From Hyphomicrobiaceae bacterium (GTDB lineage Bacteria > Pseudomonadota > Alphaproteobacteria > Rhizobiales > Hyphomicrobiaceae), in assembly GCA_021775735.1 (NCBI GenBank), contig JAJFHG010000059.1, positions 62,001 to 126,000 of the forward strand: 64,000 nucleotides of DNA, in the 5' to 3' direction. Below are positions 24,273 to 34,970 of this stretch, piece by piece (position 1 is the stretch's first letter; each line of letters begins with the position of its first letter). A program made the position numbers and the translations under genes. Under the pieces are notes generated by a model, which was given only the letters and a program-made list of their open reading frames with translations, made no database searches and was not told the DNA's origin.

Positions 24273-25355
24273 ATGCTCTACGAGCTCATCAATTTCAGTG
24301 ACCAGATTGGTCCGCTCAACGTTTTTCGCTACATCACCTTCCGTACAGGTGGCGCGATTTTTACCGCGTTGCTGTTTGTTATGCTGTTTGGCCCAGGCAT
24401 CATCGCCTTGCTACGTGTGAAGCAAGGCAAGGGTCAACCAATCCGAGACGACGGGCCTGAAACCCATTTTGCCAAGGTTGGCACCCCGACCATGGGCGGA
24501 TTGATGATTTTGGCAAGCGTCGCCATTGCAACGTTGCTGTGGGCTGACCTTTCCAATCAATATGTCTGGGTGGTGTTGGCGGTTATTCTGTCTTACGGCG
24601 CTATCGGGTTTTATGATGATTATCTCAAACTCAAGAAGCAAACCTCAGCTGGTTTTGGGGGTAGGGTCAGATTGGGTCTTGAGTTCCTGATCGCTGTGCT
24701 TGCAACCTATGCTTTGATGCAGATAGGTCCACCCGATCTTGCGGACAAATTAGCAATCCCATTTTTTAAAGATGTCGTCTGGTCGCTTGGACTGTTCTTC
24801 ATCTTTGTCGGCGCTTTCGTCATTTCCGGCGCAGGTAATGCTGTCAACTTAACCGACGGTCTTGATGGCCTTGCTATTGTGCCGGTGATGATTGCGGCAG
24901 GAACATTCGGCTTGATTGCCTATCTCATTGGTAACGTGAAGTTCGCCTCGTACCTGCAAATACACTACGTTGCAGGTACCGGTGAGTTGGCAGTCATTTG
25001 CGGCGCGCTGATTGGCGCTGGACTTGGCTTCTTATGGTTCAATGCTCCACCTGCCATGATCTTTATGGGTGATACGGGTTCATTGGCTCTTGGTGGGGGA
25101 CTTGGTTCCATTGCCGTTGCGACAAAGCACGAAATTGTGCTCGCCATCGTTGGCGGACTGTTCGTGTTGGAAACCCTATCCGTCATTATTCAGGTTGCCT
25201 CGTACAAGCTCACTGGGAAGCGCGTATTCCGAATGGCGCCACTGCATCACCACTATGAGCAAAAAGGCTGGCAGGAAAGTACAGTCGTTGTCCGGTTCTG
25301 GATCATCTCCTTCGTCTTGGCTCTCATTGGGCTGGCTTCGCTCAAGTTGCGCTAA
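24273..25355 (+). CDS. mraY: Phospho-MurNAc-pentapeptide transferase MraY
   Basis: 360 aa, the family length, with about ten membrane helices. Catalytic motifs are present: [40 protein letters not shown] and HHHYEQKGW. It transfers phospho-MurNAc-pentapeptide to undecaprenyl phosphate at the inner face of the membrane, making lipid I. A purine-rich GAGGGGGAAGTAG precedes the ATG. The promoter for the mraY-ftsA part may lie in the preceding gap. Confidence 0.97.
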   Translation: MLYELINFSDQIGPLNVFRYITFRTGGAIFTALLFVMLFGPGIIALLRVKQGKGQPIRDDGPETHFAKVGTPTMGGLMILASVAIATLLWADLSNQYVWVVLAVILSYGAIGFYDDYLKLKKQTSAGFGGRVRLGLEFLIAVLATYALMQIGPPDLADKLAIPFFKDVVWSLGLFFIFVGAFVISGAGNAVNLTDGLDGLAIVPVMIAAGTFGLIAYLIGNVKFASYLQIHYVAGTGELAVICGALIGAGLGFLWFNAPPAMIFMGDTGSLALGGGLGSIAVATKHEIVLAIVGGLFVLETLSVIIQVASYKLTGKRVFRMAPLHHHYEQKGWQESTVVVRFWIISFVLALIGLASLKLR

Positions 25356-25431
25356 ATTGTTGGTCGAATCTCGTCCTCCTGATGCATGGATGTGGTTTTA
25401 GATGAGGCGTTGATCGCTTAAAGTCCGCCCC

Positions 25432-26892
25432 ATGATTCGATTGACCTCATTTCAAAGCAAATCGGTCGCTGTGTTTGGGCTGGGTGGCTCGGGCGTTGCT
25501 GCCGCTGAGGCGTTGATAGCAGGTGGTGCGAACGTCGTCGCCTGGGATGATAATTCACACGCACAAGAGACCGCGCGCCGAGCGGGCTTAAATGTCACGG
25601 ATCTCAATCATGCAGACTGGTCAGGTTTTGACAGTTTTGTTGTGGCGCCTGGAGTACCGCTCACCCATCCGGAGCCACATTGGAGCGTTAAGAAAGCTCA
25701 GGCGGCAGGTGTTGAAATTATTGGCGATGTTGAATTGTTTGTGCGCCAGCGGGCAATTGACTGCCCCGATGCGCCGTTTATCGCTATCACTGGCACAAAT
25801 GGCAAATCAACCACCACAGCCCTCACGGCACATATTCTGCGCGCTCTTGGCTGTCAGGTCTCAATGGGTGGCAATATAGGTAAAGCTGTGTTGTCGCTTG
25901 AACCGGCTGCCGACAATCGCATTCATGTGGTTGAGATGTCGTCGTATCAGATTGATCTAACTCCCACGTTGCAACCAACTGTTGGTGTACTTCTCAATGT
26001 GACTCCGGACCATCTCGATCGTCATGGTACGATTGAAAACTATGCGCGCGTTAAAGCGCGGCTTGTGCAAGGGGCAAAGGCAGCATGTATATGTGTGGAT
26101 GATGCCTTTACCAAAGACATTGCTGAAACCATAACGCCACCTGAGCGGCTCTATGCGTTTACCAAAGGCAAAGGCACCTCGGTTGTCCCGCGTGGTTATG
26201 CGATTGGTTCAAGTTTGTTTGTGCACACGGTTAAAGATGGCATCGGGAAAAGCGAAGAGATCGCAAACCTTGATGGTGTTGCAGGGTTGCGCGGTGCGCA
26301 TAATGTTGAAAATGCACTAGCCGCAGTCCTTGCAGCACGTGCACTTGCAGATCAATGTGCTCGGGCCCATCCTAACCTTGCTGAGAAGTTGTGGCGTCCA
26401 GCGCGGATTGCAGATGGCCTGAAATCGTTTCCGGGTCTTGCTCATCGCTTGCAACAAATTGCACGGCGTGAACGGGTTGTGTTCGTCAACGACTCGAAGG
26501 CGACCAATGCAGAAAGTGCGGAAAAAGCACTGTCGAGTTTTTCGGGCGACATTTATTGGATTGCAGGGGGGCGCGCAAAAGAGGATGGCATTGAAGCGTT
26601 GACGCCATTGTTTCCGCGCATTTCCAAAGCCTATTTGATTGGCGAGGCAGCAGACGATTTTTCAAAGACCTTGTCAGGACGTGCGCCATTTGTGAACGCG
26701 GCGACAATGGACGCGGCTGTACAGATGGCAGCCAAAGAGGCAGCGCTAAGCAAGGCAAAAAACCCCGTTGTTTTGCTGTCACCGGCATGCGCTTCTTTTG
26801 ATCACTACCGCAACTTTGAAGTGCGTGGTGCGCATTTCACGGAACTTGTCGCTGCCCTGTCTGATGTTGAAATGCTGGGAGACACCACATGA
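25432..26892 (+). CDS. murD: UDP-MurNAc-L-alanine:D-glutamate ligase MurD
   Basis: 486 aa, slightly longer than usual (about 440-470). The N-terminal FGLGGSGVAAAEAL Rossmann start, ATP site ITGTNGKSTTTAL, central GAHNVENALAA and C-terminal NDSKATNAESAEKAL and IAGGRAKEDG are all present. It adds D-glutamate to UDP-MurNAc-L-Ala in the cytoplasm. The stop overlaps ftsW by 4 nt. Confidence 0.96.
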   Translation: MIRLTSFQSKSVAVFGLGGSGVAAAEALIAGGANVVAWDDNSHAQETARRAGLNVTDLNHADWSGFDSFVVAPGVPLTHPEPHWSVKKAQAAGVEIIGDVELFVRQRAIDCPDAPFIAITGTNGKSTTTALTAHILRALGCQVSMGGNIGKAVLSLEPAADNRIHVVEMSSYQIDLTPTLQPTVGVLLNVTPDHLDRHGTIENYARVKARLVQGAKAACICVDDAFTKDIAETITPPERLYAFTKGKGTSVVPRGYAIGSSLFVHTVKDGIGKSEEIANLDGVAGLRGAHNVENALAAVLAARALADQCARAHPNLAEKLWRPARIADGLKSFPGLAHRLQQIARRERVVFVNDSKATNAESAEKALSSFSGDIYWIAGGRAKEDGIEALTPLFPRISKAYLIGEAADDFSKTLSGRAPFVNAATMDAAVQMAAKEAALSKAKNPVVLLSPACASFDHYRNFEVRGAHFTELVAALSDVEMLGDTT

Positions 26893-28052
26893 GGGTGTCA
26901 CGGGCAGATCAAAGTCGGCTTGCCGGATGGTGGTTCACTGTCGATCATGCGCTTCTTGCAGCCGTGGCAGCAATCATGGCAGCGGGCATCGTCTTGTCAT
27001 TGGCGGCAAGCCCGTCGGTTGCTGTGGCTAAGGGTTTGCCGGCCTACTATTTTGTCAAGCGCCACATTTTATTTTCTGCTGTGGGGATGGGTGTCATGTT
27101 GTCGGTCTCGTTTCTTGTGCCGCAAATGATCCGGCGTCTCTCGGTGGCACTGCTTGCATTGGCGCTCGTTGCATTGATTTATATTCATTGGAATGGCCAT
27201 GAAATCAATGGTGCGAAGCGGTGGTTGTTGCTGTTTGGTTTTTCCTTTCAACCCTCAGAAATTGCCAAGCCAGCGTTTGTTGTGATCACGGCCTGGTTGT
27301 TATCTCAAACCCATGTGGCCAAAGACATGCCGGCGCTGACGTTGTCGATCGGATTGGCGATCGTGCTGTGCACGCTCCTGGTGTTGCAGCCAGATGTTGG
27401 CCAGACGGTGCTGGTGTCCATGGTCTGGGGCGCGCTTTACTTTGTCTCTGGTCAACCGCTGATCGGTGGCGTCATCATTGCAGCGCTGGGGCTGGTTGGG
27501 TTGGCGGTCGCATACGCTACTTTTCCGCATGTTCAATATCGCGTTGAGAAGTTCTTGAACCCAAATCCTGGCGATCACAGCCAAGTTGACCGCGCCATGC
27601 AAAGCTTTACCGAAGGCGGCTTTTTTGGGCGGGGACCTGGGGAAGGCACGATCAAAACGGTTTTGCCGGATGCTCACACGGACTTCATTTTCGCTGTTGT
27701 TGCAGAGGAATATGGGGTCATCGCCTGCTTGGCGTTATTGTTTGCGTTTACGTTTATTGTAATTCGCGCTTTTCAACGCGTGCGTCACGAACCAGATGGA
27801 TCTATACGATTTGCGGTGATCGGGCTGGCTTTGCTGTTTGCGCTTCAGGCCTATATCAACATGGGTGTCAATATCGGGTTGTTGCCAGCCAAGGGGATGA
27901 CGTTGCCGTTCATATCATCCGGGGGGTCTTCGATGATTGCCATTTCCATCACTGTTGGCATGTTGTTGGCGCTGACGCGCCGGCGGCCCAACCTTGCACA
28001 CATTCGTGCACCCTCTGTATCTGCCGGTGCCTATGAACCTCATCGGATATAG
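26889..28052 (+). CDS. ftsW: Septal peptidoglycan polymerase FtsW
   Basis: 387 aa SEDS protein with about ten membrane helices. Recognisable segments are GAKRWLLLFGFSFQPSEIAKPAF, LQPDVGQT (with the family acidic residue), QVDRAMQSFTEGGFFGRGPGEG and the C-terminal LLPAKGMTLPFISSGGSSM. It polymerises lipid II into septal glycan with FtsI. It overlaps murD and is followed after 2 nt by murG, as is typical in this cluster. Confidence 0.96.
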   Translation: MRVSRADQSRLAGWWFTVDHALLAAVAAIMAAGIVLSLAASPSVAVAKGLPAYYFVKRHILFSAVGMGVMLSVSFLVPQMIRRLSVALLALALVALIYIHWNGHEINGAKRWLLLFGFSFQPSEIAKPAFVVITAWLLSQTHVAKDMPALTLSIGLAIVLCTLLVLQPDVGQTVLVSMVWGALYFVSGQPLIGGVIIAALGLVGLAVAYATFPHVQYRVEKFLNPNPGDHSQVDRAMQSFTEGGFFGRGPGEGTIKTVLPDAHTDFIFAVVAEEYGVIACLALLFAFTFIVIRAFQRVRHEPDGSIRFAVIGLALLFALQAYINMGVNIGLLPAKGMTLPFISSGGSSMIAISITVGMLLALTRRRPNLAHIRAPSVSAGAYEPHRI

Positions 28053-28054
28053 TC

Positions 28055-29182
28055 ATGAGTGAAGAAAAATCAGTCCTATTGGCCGCTGGTGGCACAGCAG
28101 GCCATTTGTTTCCTGCCTTTGCGTTGGCGGAAGAACTGGCATCACGTGGACTCATTGTCGACCTTGCGACGGATATGCGCGGTGATCGCTATGGAGGTGG
28201 ATTTCCTGCCCGTAGGGTGTATCAAATTCCGTCAGCTACGGTGCGTGGAAAGTCACCTATTGCGCTTGCTAAAACTGCAACAGCACTTGCGCGTGGCCTT
28301 GCAGTCGCATACCGCATTCTCGGCAACCTGAAACCAAGAGCGGTGATTGGGTTTGGCGGCTATCCGACATTCCCACCTCTTCTTGCTGCACGCATGCGTG
28401 GGATTCCAACGGCGGTTCATGAGCAAAACGCAGTGCTTGGACGGGCCAACAAAATGTTGTCATCCCGCGTTGACTATATTGCAACAACGTTTGCGCACAC
28501 CAAGTTGCTTGACGAAAGTGCTGAGCGCAAAGTCCGCGTGACGGGTAATCCGGTGCGTGGCGCTGTTTTGCAGGCCGCGCAACTTCCGTTTCCAAATCTT
28601 TCAAGTGACGCGCCATTTCACATGGTGGTGTTTGGAGGGAGTCAGGGTGCGCGCTTCCTATCCGATGCCGTGCCACAAGCCCTGGCCAGCTTAGACCAAG
28701 ATCTTTTGCGCCGTTTAATCGTGGTTCAGCAAGCCCGCGACGAAGATGTCGCGCGGGTTAGGACAGCCTATGAGGCGGCCGGTATAAATGCTGAGGTCGC
28801 GACGTTTTTCCCTAACCTCCCCGAGTTGATTGCGAAAGCGCATCTGGTGATGGCGCGGGCAGGGGCCTCTACGGTTGCTGAACTGGCAGTGATTGGCCGG
28901 CCCGCCATATTGGTGCCTTTGCCAGGGTCTTTGGATAACGATCAGTTGGAAAATGCCAGGCAGCTTGCCGAATCAGGCGCGGCTTGGTGTATCGAACAGA
29001 AGGATTTATCAGCAGATCGCATTGCCAAAGAGGTTGCCCGTCTGGCAAACCAGCCAAACCTGCTTCAACACGCGCAGCAGGCTGCCAGAACTATGGGCAA
29101 CCCTGAAGCCGTCGGTGCGTTGGCAGATCTTGTGCAAGAGATGGTGGTGGGCTCCGGTGCGGCAAACGACACCATCACCTAG
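28055..29182 (+). CDS. murG: Lipid II synthase MurG
   Basis: 375 aa GT28-family glycosyltransferase. The glycine loops LLAAGGTAGHLFPA and GFGGYPTFPPL, the acceptor-side HEQNAVLGRANKML, and the nucleotide-sugar site VFGGSQGARFLSD followed by MARAGASTVAELAVIGRPAILVPLP are all there. It adds GlcNAc to lipid I on the inner membrane surface. Confidence 0.97.
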   Translation: MSEEKSVLLAAGGTAGHLFPAFALAEELASRGLIVDLATDMRGDRYGGGFPARRVYQIPSATVRGKSPIALAKTATALARGLAVAYRILGNLKPRAVIGFGGYPTFPPLLAARMRGIPTAVHEQNAVLGRANKMLSSRVDYIATTFAHTKLLDESAERKVRVTGNPVRGAVLQAAQLPFPNLSSDAPFHMVVFGGSQGARFLSDAVPQALASLDQDLLRRLIVVQQARDEDVARVRTAYEAAGINAEVATFFPNLPELIAKAHLVMARAGASTVAELAVIGRPAILVPLPGSLDNDQLENARQLAESGAAWCIEQKDLSADRIAKEVARLANQPNLLQHAQQAARTMGNPEAVGALADLVQEMVVGSGAANDTIT

Positions 29183-29246
29183 CGTTACGAACTTAAACGT
29201 TTGCGGCTAACGAAGTCTGCGACGCACGGAATAGGATTGAACGACC

Positions 29247-30686
29247 ATGCAGATGCCTCGCGACGCCAGGCACTTTCATATCATCGGGATCGGCGGCATT
29301 GGTATGAGTGCCATCGCGGAAATTCTGATGGCGAAAGGGTTTAAGGTTCAAGGCTCGGATCAAAAAGATTCAGCCAACGTACAGCGTTTGCGCGCCAAAG
29401 GTATTCGCATTTTTATCGGCCATGACCCCGTGAATCTGATCGGCGCGCAATGTGTGGTGATTTCAACGGCTGTGAAATCCGACAATCCTGAACTTGAGGC
29501 TGCGCGCAAGAAAAAACTCACGATTATTCGTCGGGCAGAAATTCTTGCGGAGTTGATGCGCCTCTATGCAACCGTTTCTATCACCGGAACGCATGGCAAA
29601 ACCACGACGTCGTCTCTGGCATCGCACGTGTTTGAAGCAGCCGGGCTCGACCCAACAGTGATCACCGGCGGCATTATCAACGACTGGGGTTCCAACGCGC
29701 GCCTTGGCAAAGGCGATTGGATGTTGGTCGAAGCCGATGAAAGCGATGGTACGTTTACACGACTGCCAACACAAATTGGTGTTGTGACCAACATTGATCC
29801 TGAGCATCTCGATTACTTTAAGAGCGTCGATAATATGCACCGCGAGTACGCAGCGTTTTTCAAAAACATTCCATTCTATGGATTGGCGGTGGCATGTGTT
29901 GACCACCCTGTGGCACGCAAAATGATTGAAGTCTTAGGGCTGCGTCGTGATGGCCGCCGTCTATTGACATACGGTGTCAGCGAAGATGCAGACCTCCGTC
30001 TCACGGACTTGCAAGCCGACGGCCATTTCTCCAACTTTGATTTTCAGATGAGTGACCGTGTGCTGGGTGGTGCACGTGTTGCACAAGGTTGGCGGCTGCC
30101 CTTCTTAGGCGAGCATAATGTGCTGAATGCTTTGGCGGCTGTTGCGGTTGCCACTGAAGTTGCTATTCCAGATGATCAGATCCGAGCAGGGCTTGCGTCA
30201 TTCTCGGGCGTCAAACGGCGCTTCCAGCTCACCGGAACTTGGAACGGTGTCAGCATCTTTGATGACTATGCCCACCATCCGGTTGAAATTCTATCCGTTT
30301 TGAATGCCGCAAAAAGTGGCGCGCGGGGACGTGTGATCGCGGTTGTTGAGCCTCATCGCTATTCGCGCGTGCGTGATTTATTTGGTGACTTTTGTGCCTG
30401 CTTTGCGCCTGCTGACCAAGTGATTGTAATGCCGCTTTATTCTGCTGGCGAAATTCCAATTGAGGGCATTGATCAAAATTCCCTTGCTGAAGGCATTCGT
30501 GCAACGGGGCACCGATCTGTAGCGGCTGTTGATGGCACTGGCACGTTGGTTGACGTGTTGCGCTCGTCTGCGCGCGACGGTGACATGGTGGTCTGCGTTG
30601 GTGCAGGTGTGTCAACGGAATGGGCGCATGCCCTTCCGGGATGGCTCACTGAAGATCACCCTATGCGCGCCGGGGGCGGGTATTGA
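29247..30686 (+). CDS. murC: UDP-MurNAc-L-alanine ligase MurC
   Basis: 479 aa. It starts [17 protein letters not shown], with ATP site [42 protein letters not shown] and VVEPHRYSR, all MurC signatures. It attaches L-alanine to UDP-MurNAc, the first amino acid of the stem peptide. Its TGA shares one base with the murB ATG (TGATG). Confidence 0.97.
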   Translation: MQMPRDARHFHIIGIGGIGMSAIAEILMAKGFKVQGSDQKDSANVQRLRAKGIRIFIGHDPVNLIGAQCVVISTAVKSDNPELEAARKKKLTIIRRAEILAELMRLYATVSITGTHGKTTTSSLASHVFEAAGLDPTVITGGIINDWGSNARLGKGDWMLVEADESDGTFTRLPTQIGVVTNIDPEHLDYFKSVDNMHREYAAFFKNIPFYGLAVACVDHPVARKMIEVLGLRRDGRRLLTYGVSEDADLRLTDLQADGHFSNFDFQMSDRVLGGARVAQGWRLPFLGEHNVLNALAAVAVATEVAIPDDQIRAGLASFSGVKRRFQLTGTWNGVSIFDDYAHHPVEILSVLNAAKSGARGRVIAVVEPHRYSRVRDLFGDFCACFAPADQVIVMPLYSAGEIPIEGIDQNSLAEGIRATGHRSVAAVDGTGTLVDVLRSSARDGDMVVCVGAGVSTEWAHALPGWLTEDHPMRAGGGY

Positions 30687-31663
30687 TGGCGTTTGACGAT
30701 CTGACAGAAGCGCTACGAGCAAAAATGCCAGAGCTGCGCGGTAAACTCATTGCCAACCAGCTCTTATCCAGCATCACCTGGTTTCGCGTTGGTGGTCCGG
30801 CGCAGGTTTTATTTACGCCTGCTGATGAAAGTGATCTCGCTTACTTCTTGAAACAAAATGCTGGCGCGTTACCCGTTTTTGTCGTCGGCCTTGGCTCAAA
30901 TCTGCTTGTACGTGATGGTGGATTTCCAGGTGTTGTGATCCGACTTGGTCGCGGGTTTGGCGCGATAGCTGTGGAAGAGGAGCACCGCCTACGTGCTGGC
31001 GCTATGGTACCCGATGTCAAGGTTGCGCGGGCTGCTGGAGAAGCAGGGATTGCTGGAGTTTCCTTTTATCGCGGCATACCAGGCTCGATTGGCGGTGCAT
31101 TACGCATGAATGCTGGCGCGCATGGTACAGAGACCAAAGATGTCTTGCTGGAGGCGCGCGCTATTTCACCGGACGGCGAAATTCACGTCCTTTCAAACAC
31201 GGACATGGGTTTTACCTATCGCCATTGCGCGGTGCCAGACGACTGGATTTTTACCGAGGCGTTGTTTCAAGGTCGCGCCGGCGCGACAGACGAGATTTCT
31301 GCGGAAATGCAAGATGTCGCGACGTATCGCGAAGAAAATCAACCGATCAAGGAGCGCACTGGCGGGTCAACGTTTAAGAATCCGGATGGTCACAGCGCGT
31401 GGCGTTTGGTCGATGCGGCCGGTATGCGTGGGTTTAGGGTTGGTGGCGCCAAAGTATCTGATATGCACTGCAACTTTTTGATCAACGATCAAGCAGCAAC
31501 GGGTGAAGACCTTGAACGCCTGGGCGAAACCGTGCGCGCGCGCGTTAAGGCCAATTCTGGCATCACCCTCGACTGGGAGATCAAACGCGTCGGTGTCGCC
31601 AAAGATGGAGGCACCGTTGGCGAAGCTTTGGCTGAACCACTGCCAGAGGTGGGAGAGGCATAG
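30686..31663 (+). CDS. murB: UDP-N-acetylenolpyruvoylglucosamine reductase MurB
   Basis: 325 aa. The ATG at 30686 is used; a TTG one codon earlier is less likely. FAD-binding segments are [20 protein letters not shown] and [20 protein letters not shown]. The catalytic serine lies in TGGSTFKNP and the C-terminal NFLIND segment is present. It reduces enolpyruvyl-UDP-GlcNAc to UDP-MurNAc with NADPH. It overlaps murC and ddl by one base each. Confidence 0.96.
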   Translation: MAFDDLTEALRAKMPELRGKLIANQLLSSITWFRVGGPAQVLFTPADESDLAYFLKQNAGALPVFVVGLGSNLLVRDGGFPGVVIRLGRGFGAIAVEEEHRLRAGAMVPDVKVARAAGEAGIAGVSFYRGIPGSIGGALRMNAGAHGTETKDVLLEARAISPDGEIHVLSNTDMGFTYRHCAVPDDWIFTEALFQGRAGATDEISAEMQDVATYREENQPIKERTGGSTFKNPDGHSAWRLVDAAGMRGFRVGGAKVSDMHCNFLINDQAATGEDLERLGETVRARVKANSGITLDWEIKRVGVAKDGGTVGEALAEPLPEVGEA

Positions 31664-32637
31664 TGGCTGATCACCTTGGTACCGCGCCAAAACGTACGTT
31701 TAAACATGTCGCCGTGTTGATGGGTGGCTGGTCCTCAGAGCGTGAGATCAGTTTGAAATCCGGCGTCGCGGTTGCAAAAGCGCTTCAGGGCGAAGGCTAT
31801 CAGGTCACGTCTGTCGATGTGGACCGTGATATTGCAACGCGCCTGAAAGATTTGTCGCCGGATGTTTGTTTCAACGCTTTGCACGGGCCAATCGGTGAAG
31901 ATGGGACGATTCAAGGTGTCTTGGAATGTATTGGCGTTCCATACACACACTCAGGCGTTGGCCCATCCGCTGTGGCGATGCACAAGGCGCAAGCCAAAAC
32001 CATCATGGCTGCTGCAGGTGTTCCTGTTGCACAGGCCAAGTTGTGCCAACGCCAGGCTGCAGCGCAGGCGCATGTTTTAGCGCCACCCTATGTCGTAAAG
32101 CCGGTCGCGGACGGCTCAAGCTTTGGTGTCGTTATTGTACCGCCTGATGCAGCTACACCTTCTAGCGAGATCGCAACCGGTGGCGCGCCTGACGATGTGG
32201 TGATGGTCGAACAATTCATTCCTGGGCGGGAGTTGACCTGCGCGGTCATCGGCGACTTCGTTTCGGACGTGACGGAAATTCTGCCCGCTGATGACCGTCC
32301 GTTCTATGATTTTGAGGCAAAGTACGCCTCTGGCGGCTCAAGACACGTGGTCGGGGCCAAACTTTTACCAGATGTTTACCAAAACGTTAGGAAATACACC
32401 CTTAACGCCCATCAAGCTTTGGGCTGCCGCGGGGTCACGCGCGCAGACTTTCGGTTTGATGATTCAAACGGTGCAGACGGTGCCGTCATTTGCCTTGAAG
32501 TGAATACACAACCGGGCATGACGGAAACCTCTTTGGTGCCGGAATTGGCGGCGCATGCGGGCTGGTCATTTGGCGAGCTGGTGCGTTGGATTGTTGAGGA
32601 TGCGAGTTGCGACAGGTCGACAGACAGACTGACTTAA
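31663..32637 (+). CDS. ddl: D-alanine-D-alanine ligase
   Basis: 324 aa, GTG start with GGGAGAGG upstream. ATP-grasp features include VLMGGWSSEREISLKSG, NALHGPIGEDGTIQGVLE, PYVVKPVADGSSFGV, and metal ligands in EVNTQPGMTETSLVPELA. It makes the D-Ala-D-Ala that MurF adds. The position between murB and ftsQ identifies the DdlB type. Its 3' end overlaps the likely ftsQ start by about 31 nt. Confidence 0.96.
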   Translation: MADHLGTAPKRTFKHVAVLMGGWSSEREISLKSGVAVAKALQGEGYQVTSVDVDRDIATRLKDLSPDVCFNALHGPIGEDGTIQGVLECIGVPYTHSGVGPSAVAMHKAQAKTIMAAAGVPVAQAKLCQRQAAAQAHVLAPPYVVKPVADGSSFGVVIVPPDAATPSSEIATGGAPDDVVMVEQFIPGRELTCAVIGDFVSDVTEILPADDRPFYDFEAKYASGGSRHVVGAKLLPDVYQNVRKYTLNAHQALGCRGVTRADFRFDDSNGADGAVICLEVNTQPGMTETSLVPELAAHAGWSFGELVRWIVEDASCDRSTDRLT

Positions 32638-33554
32638 CCCCAGCCCGGATTGCACAATCCGCGCAAAGGCATATCGTTGACCAACTCGCACCTGAAGCTT
32701 CACATTACCTGACGGAAGATTATTTTGAAGCGCGCGATCGCCGCCGTTCTACAACCGGTGCACTAGGTTGGCGCAAAAAGATGGTGCGCCGCTTGGTAAT
32801 TGCTGGTGGTGCAGCGCTTGCGGGCATCGTAACGTTTGCCATCCTAACAGACGGTGGTTCGCGACTTGCAACACCCAGAGCGCTACATGGTGACCTTGAG
32901 CGCATGGCAATAGCCACCGGCTTTGGCATCAATCAGGTTGCGCTTTCAGGACACAGTTACACTTTCGAAGACGATATCTTTGACGCACTAGATTTGCCCA
33001 ACATGCATTCGTTTTTGAGCTTCGAGCCGTCCGTGCTGCGCGAACGCCTGCAACGTTTGCCATGGATCAAAACCGTTGAAGCCTCGCGTATCTATCCGGG
33101 CCAATTAAAAATTCACGTTACAGAGCGCCGACCAGCAGCCGTTTGGCAGCGCGGTGGTCAGGACTATTTGATCGATGAAGGCGGGCGTGTGCTGTCTGCC
33201 ATAGAACCAGGGGTTCTTGATCACTTGCCACGTCTCAGAGGTGAAGGTGCCTCCGCTCATGTTGGGGAATTGTTCGCGCTCATGCAGCGGTTTCCGGATG
33301 TTGCAGGCTTCGTTACGGTTTCAGAACGCGTTGGCGAGCGACGCTGGACGCTGAAACTTGTTGGAGGTGGCGCAGTACACTTGCCAACTGGTCAGGAAGC
33401 AGGCGCACTGGAAGCATTTCTCGCCCGTGACAAGGCGCTCGACATCATCCAAAGCGGCAGCAGCATTGTTGATTTGCGTGCCGTTGGACGCATCACCATC
33501 AGGCTTACGGTCCCGGGAACACGAATCAGTGCCCGCGAACAAGGTATGGGCTGA
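32607..33554 (+). CDS. ftsQ: Cell division protein FtsQ
   Basis: Up to 315 aa. The best start is TTG at 32607, inside ddl, with GAGG upstream; no ATG occurs before residue 56. A basic cytoplasmic tail, one membrane helix (about 60-78, LVIAGGAALAGIVTFAIL), a POTRA domain and an FtsQ beta domain (LPWIKTVEASRIYPGQLKIHVTERRPAAVWQ region) follow in the expected order. FtsQ recruits FtsL and FtsB in the periplasm. The start could be revised. Confidence 0.92.
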   Translation: MRQVDRQTDLTPARIAQSAQRHIVDQLAPEASHYLTEDYFEARDRRRSTTGALGWRKKMVRRLVIAGGAALAGIVTFAILTDGGSRLATPRALHGDLERMAIATGFGINQVALSGHSYTFEDDIFDALDLPNMHSFLSFEPSVLRERLQRLPWIKTVEASRIYPGQLKIHVTERRPAAVWQRGGQDYLIDEGGRVLSAIEPGVLDHLPRLRGEGASAHVGELFALMQRFPDVAGFVTVSERVGERRWTLKLVGGGAVHLPTGQEAGALEAFLARDKALDIIQSGSSIVDLRAVGRITIRLTVPGTRISAREQGMG

Positions 33555-33568
33555 GGGGAGCAACAACC

Positions 33569-34852
33569 ATGGCAAGCGCACATTGGAGCAAGGTTGGCGG
33601 TGATCGCATTATCGGCGTGCTCGACATAGGCTCTGCGAAAACAACCTGCCTCATTGCAGCTGTTGGGCCCTGGGCAACGACGCAATCGCAATCTCAAGAT
33701 CAGTTGCGCGTTGTTGGCGTTGCTCAGCAGCGTTCACACGGTGTAACCGCAGGCGTGATCACGGACTTGGATCGCGCTGAGCAGGTGACGCGCGCAACGA
33801 TTGCACAAGCTGAAACGATGGCGGGTGTTACGCTGGATGACATTGTTGTTTCGGTATCGTGCGGGCAACTCTTATCTCGAAATTTTAGAGCGAGTGCGGA
33901 CGTTGCTTCAGGCATCGTTGACGATGATGATTTGGCGCGCCTACACGGTGCAGGTCGCGGCTATGCCAAGCACGATGGACGCAGCCTCATTCACCTCAAC
34001 CATCGCGGATATCGTATTGATGGTTCTGAGTCCGTTGTTGATCCGCGTGGTATGGCGGCAAAACGGATCACAGCGGATTGGCACGCTGTAACGGCAGATG
34101 ATGCACCGATACAAAACCTGCTTTTGACGATTGAGCGCTGCTATCTGCGCGCTAGCCATATGTTTGCAGCCCCCTATGCAAGTGGACTTGCCACAACAAC
34201 TAAAGAAGAGCGCCAGTTAGGGATTACCTGCATAGATTTTGGAGGCGGCACTACAACTCTTTCGGTGTTCTCTGACGGTGAGTTCATGTTCACAGACTCG
34301 ATAGCGATGGGCGCAAACCACATCACCTTCGATATTGCACGCGCATTGCAGACGCCGCTTGCAGAAGCTGAGCGAATCAAGGCGCTCTATGGGTCTGTAA
34401 TTAGTGCGCAATCCGATGAACATGAGACGTTTTCCTATCCGCTGGTGGGCGAGGAAGATGGTGATGTGAACCAAACGACGAAAGCGCAGCTCTCAGGTAT
34501 TATTCGGCAACGTTTTGGGGGACTTGCCAAGCGCATTGAAACGCGCCTCAGCGAAGCCGGCGTTGGTCCCTATACGGGTGATCAGGTTGTCATTACCGGG
34601 GGTGGTAGCCAGCTTGTGGGCGCTGGCACATTTTTATCGCAAGTGCTGGGCAAGCGTGTGCGCATAGCAGGCCCTCATGCACTTTCTGGTCTCCCCAAGA
34701 TCATGACCACGCCGGCGTTTGCGACGGCGGTCGGTTTGTTGGAAGCGCGTGCAAAAGATTTGAACACGCCTGCGGTAACGCGCCGTCCAAGGGGGCGTCG
34801 CTCAAAAAATTATATCGATCGGGTTGGATCTTGGTTGAAGCATGGGTTCTAG
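33569..34852 (+). CDS. ftsA: Cell division protein FtsA
   Basis: 427 aa, actin-fold. The phosphate 1 loop IGVLDIGSAKTTCLIA, the SHMFAAPYASGLA region, ITCIDFGGGTTTLSVF and VVITGGGSQLVGAG are in order. The last residues (IDRVGSWLKHGF) form the membrane-targeting amphipathic helix that tethers FtsZ. A good ribosome site (GAGGGGAGCAAC) precedes it. Confidence 0.97.
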   Translation: MASAHWSKVGGDRIIGVLDIGSAKTTCLIAAVGPWATTQSQSQDQLRVVGVAQQRSHGVTAGVITDLDRAEQVTRATIAQAETMAGVTLDDIVVSVSCGQLLSRNFRASADVASGIVDDDDLARLHGAGRGYAKHDGRSLIHLNHRGYRIDGSESVVDPRGMAAKRITADWHAVTADDAPIQNLLLTIERCYLRASHMFAAPYASGLATTTKEERQLGITCIDFGGGTTTLSVFSDGEFMFTDSIAMGANHITFDIARALQTPLAEAERIKALYGSVISAQSDEHETFSYPLVGEEDGDVNQTTKAQLSGIIRQRFGGLAKRIETRLSEAGVGPYTGDQVVITGGGSQLVGAGTFLSQVLGKRVRIAGPHALSGLPKIMTTPAFATAVGLLEARAKDLNTPAVTRRPRGRRSKNYIDRVGSWLKHGF

Positions 34853-34970
34853 AGTGAACGGTAAAACGGTTCAGTGTTGCGTCACACGACGACAGAAATG
34901 AAACACTAGCTTACGCCAATAGGGCAGGCGCACTGCGCTGTTAGACCACCGAGATTGGCAAGAGGATGAC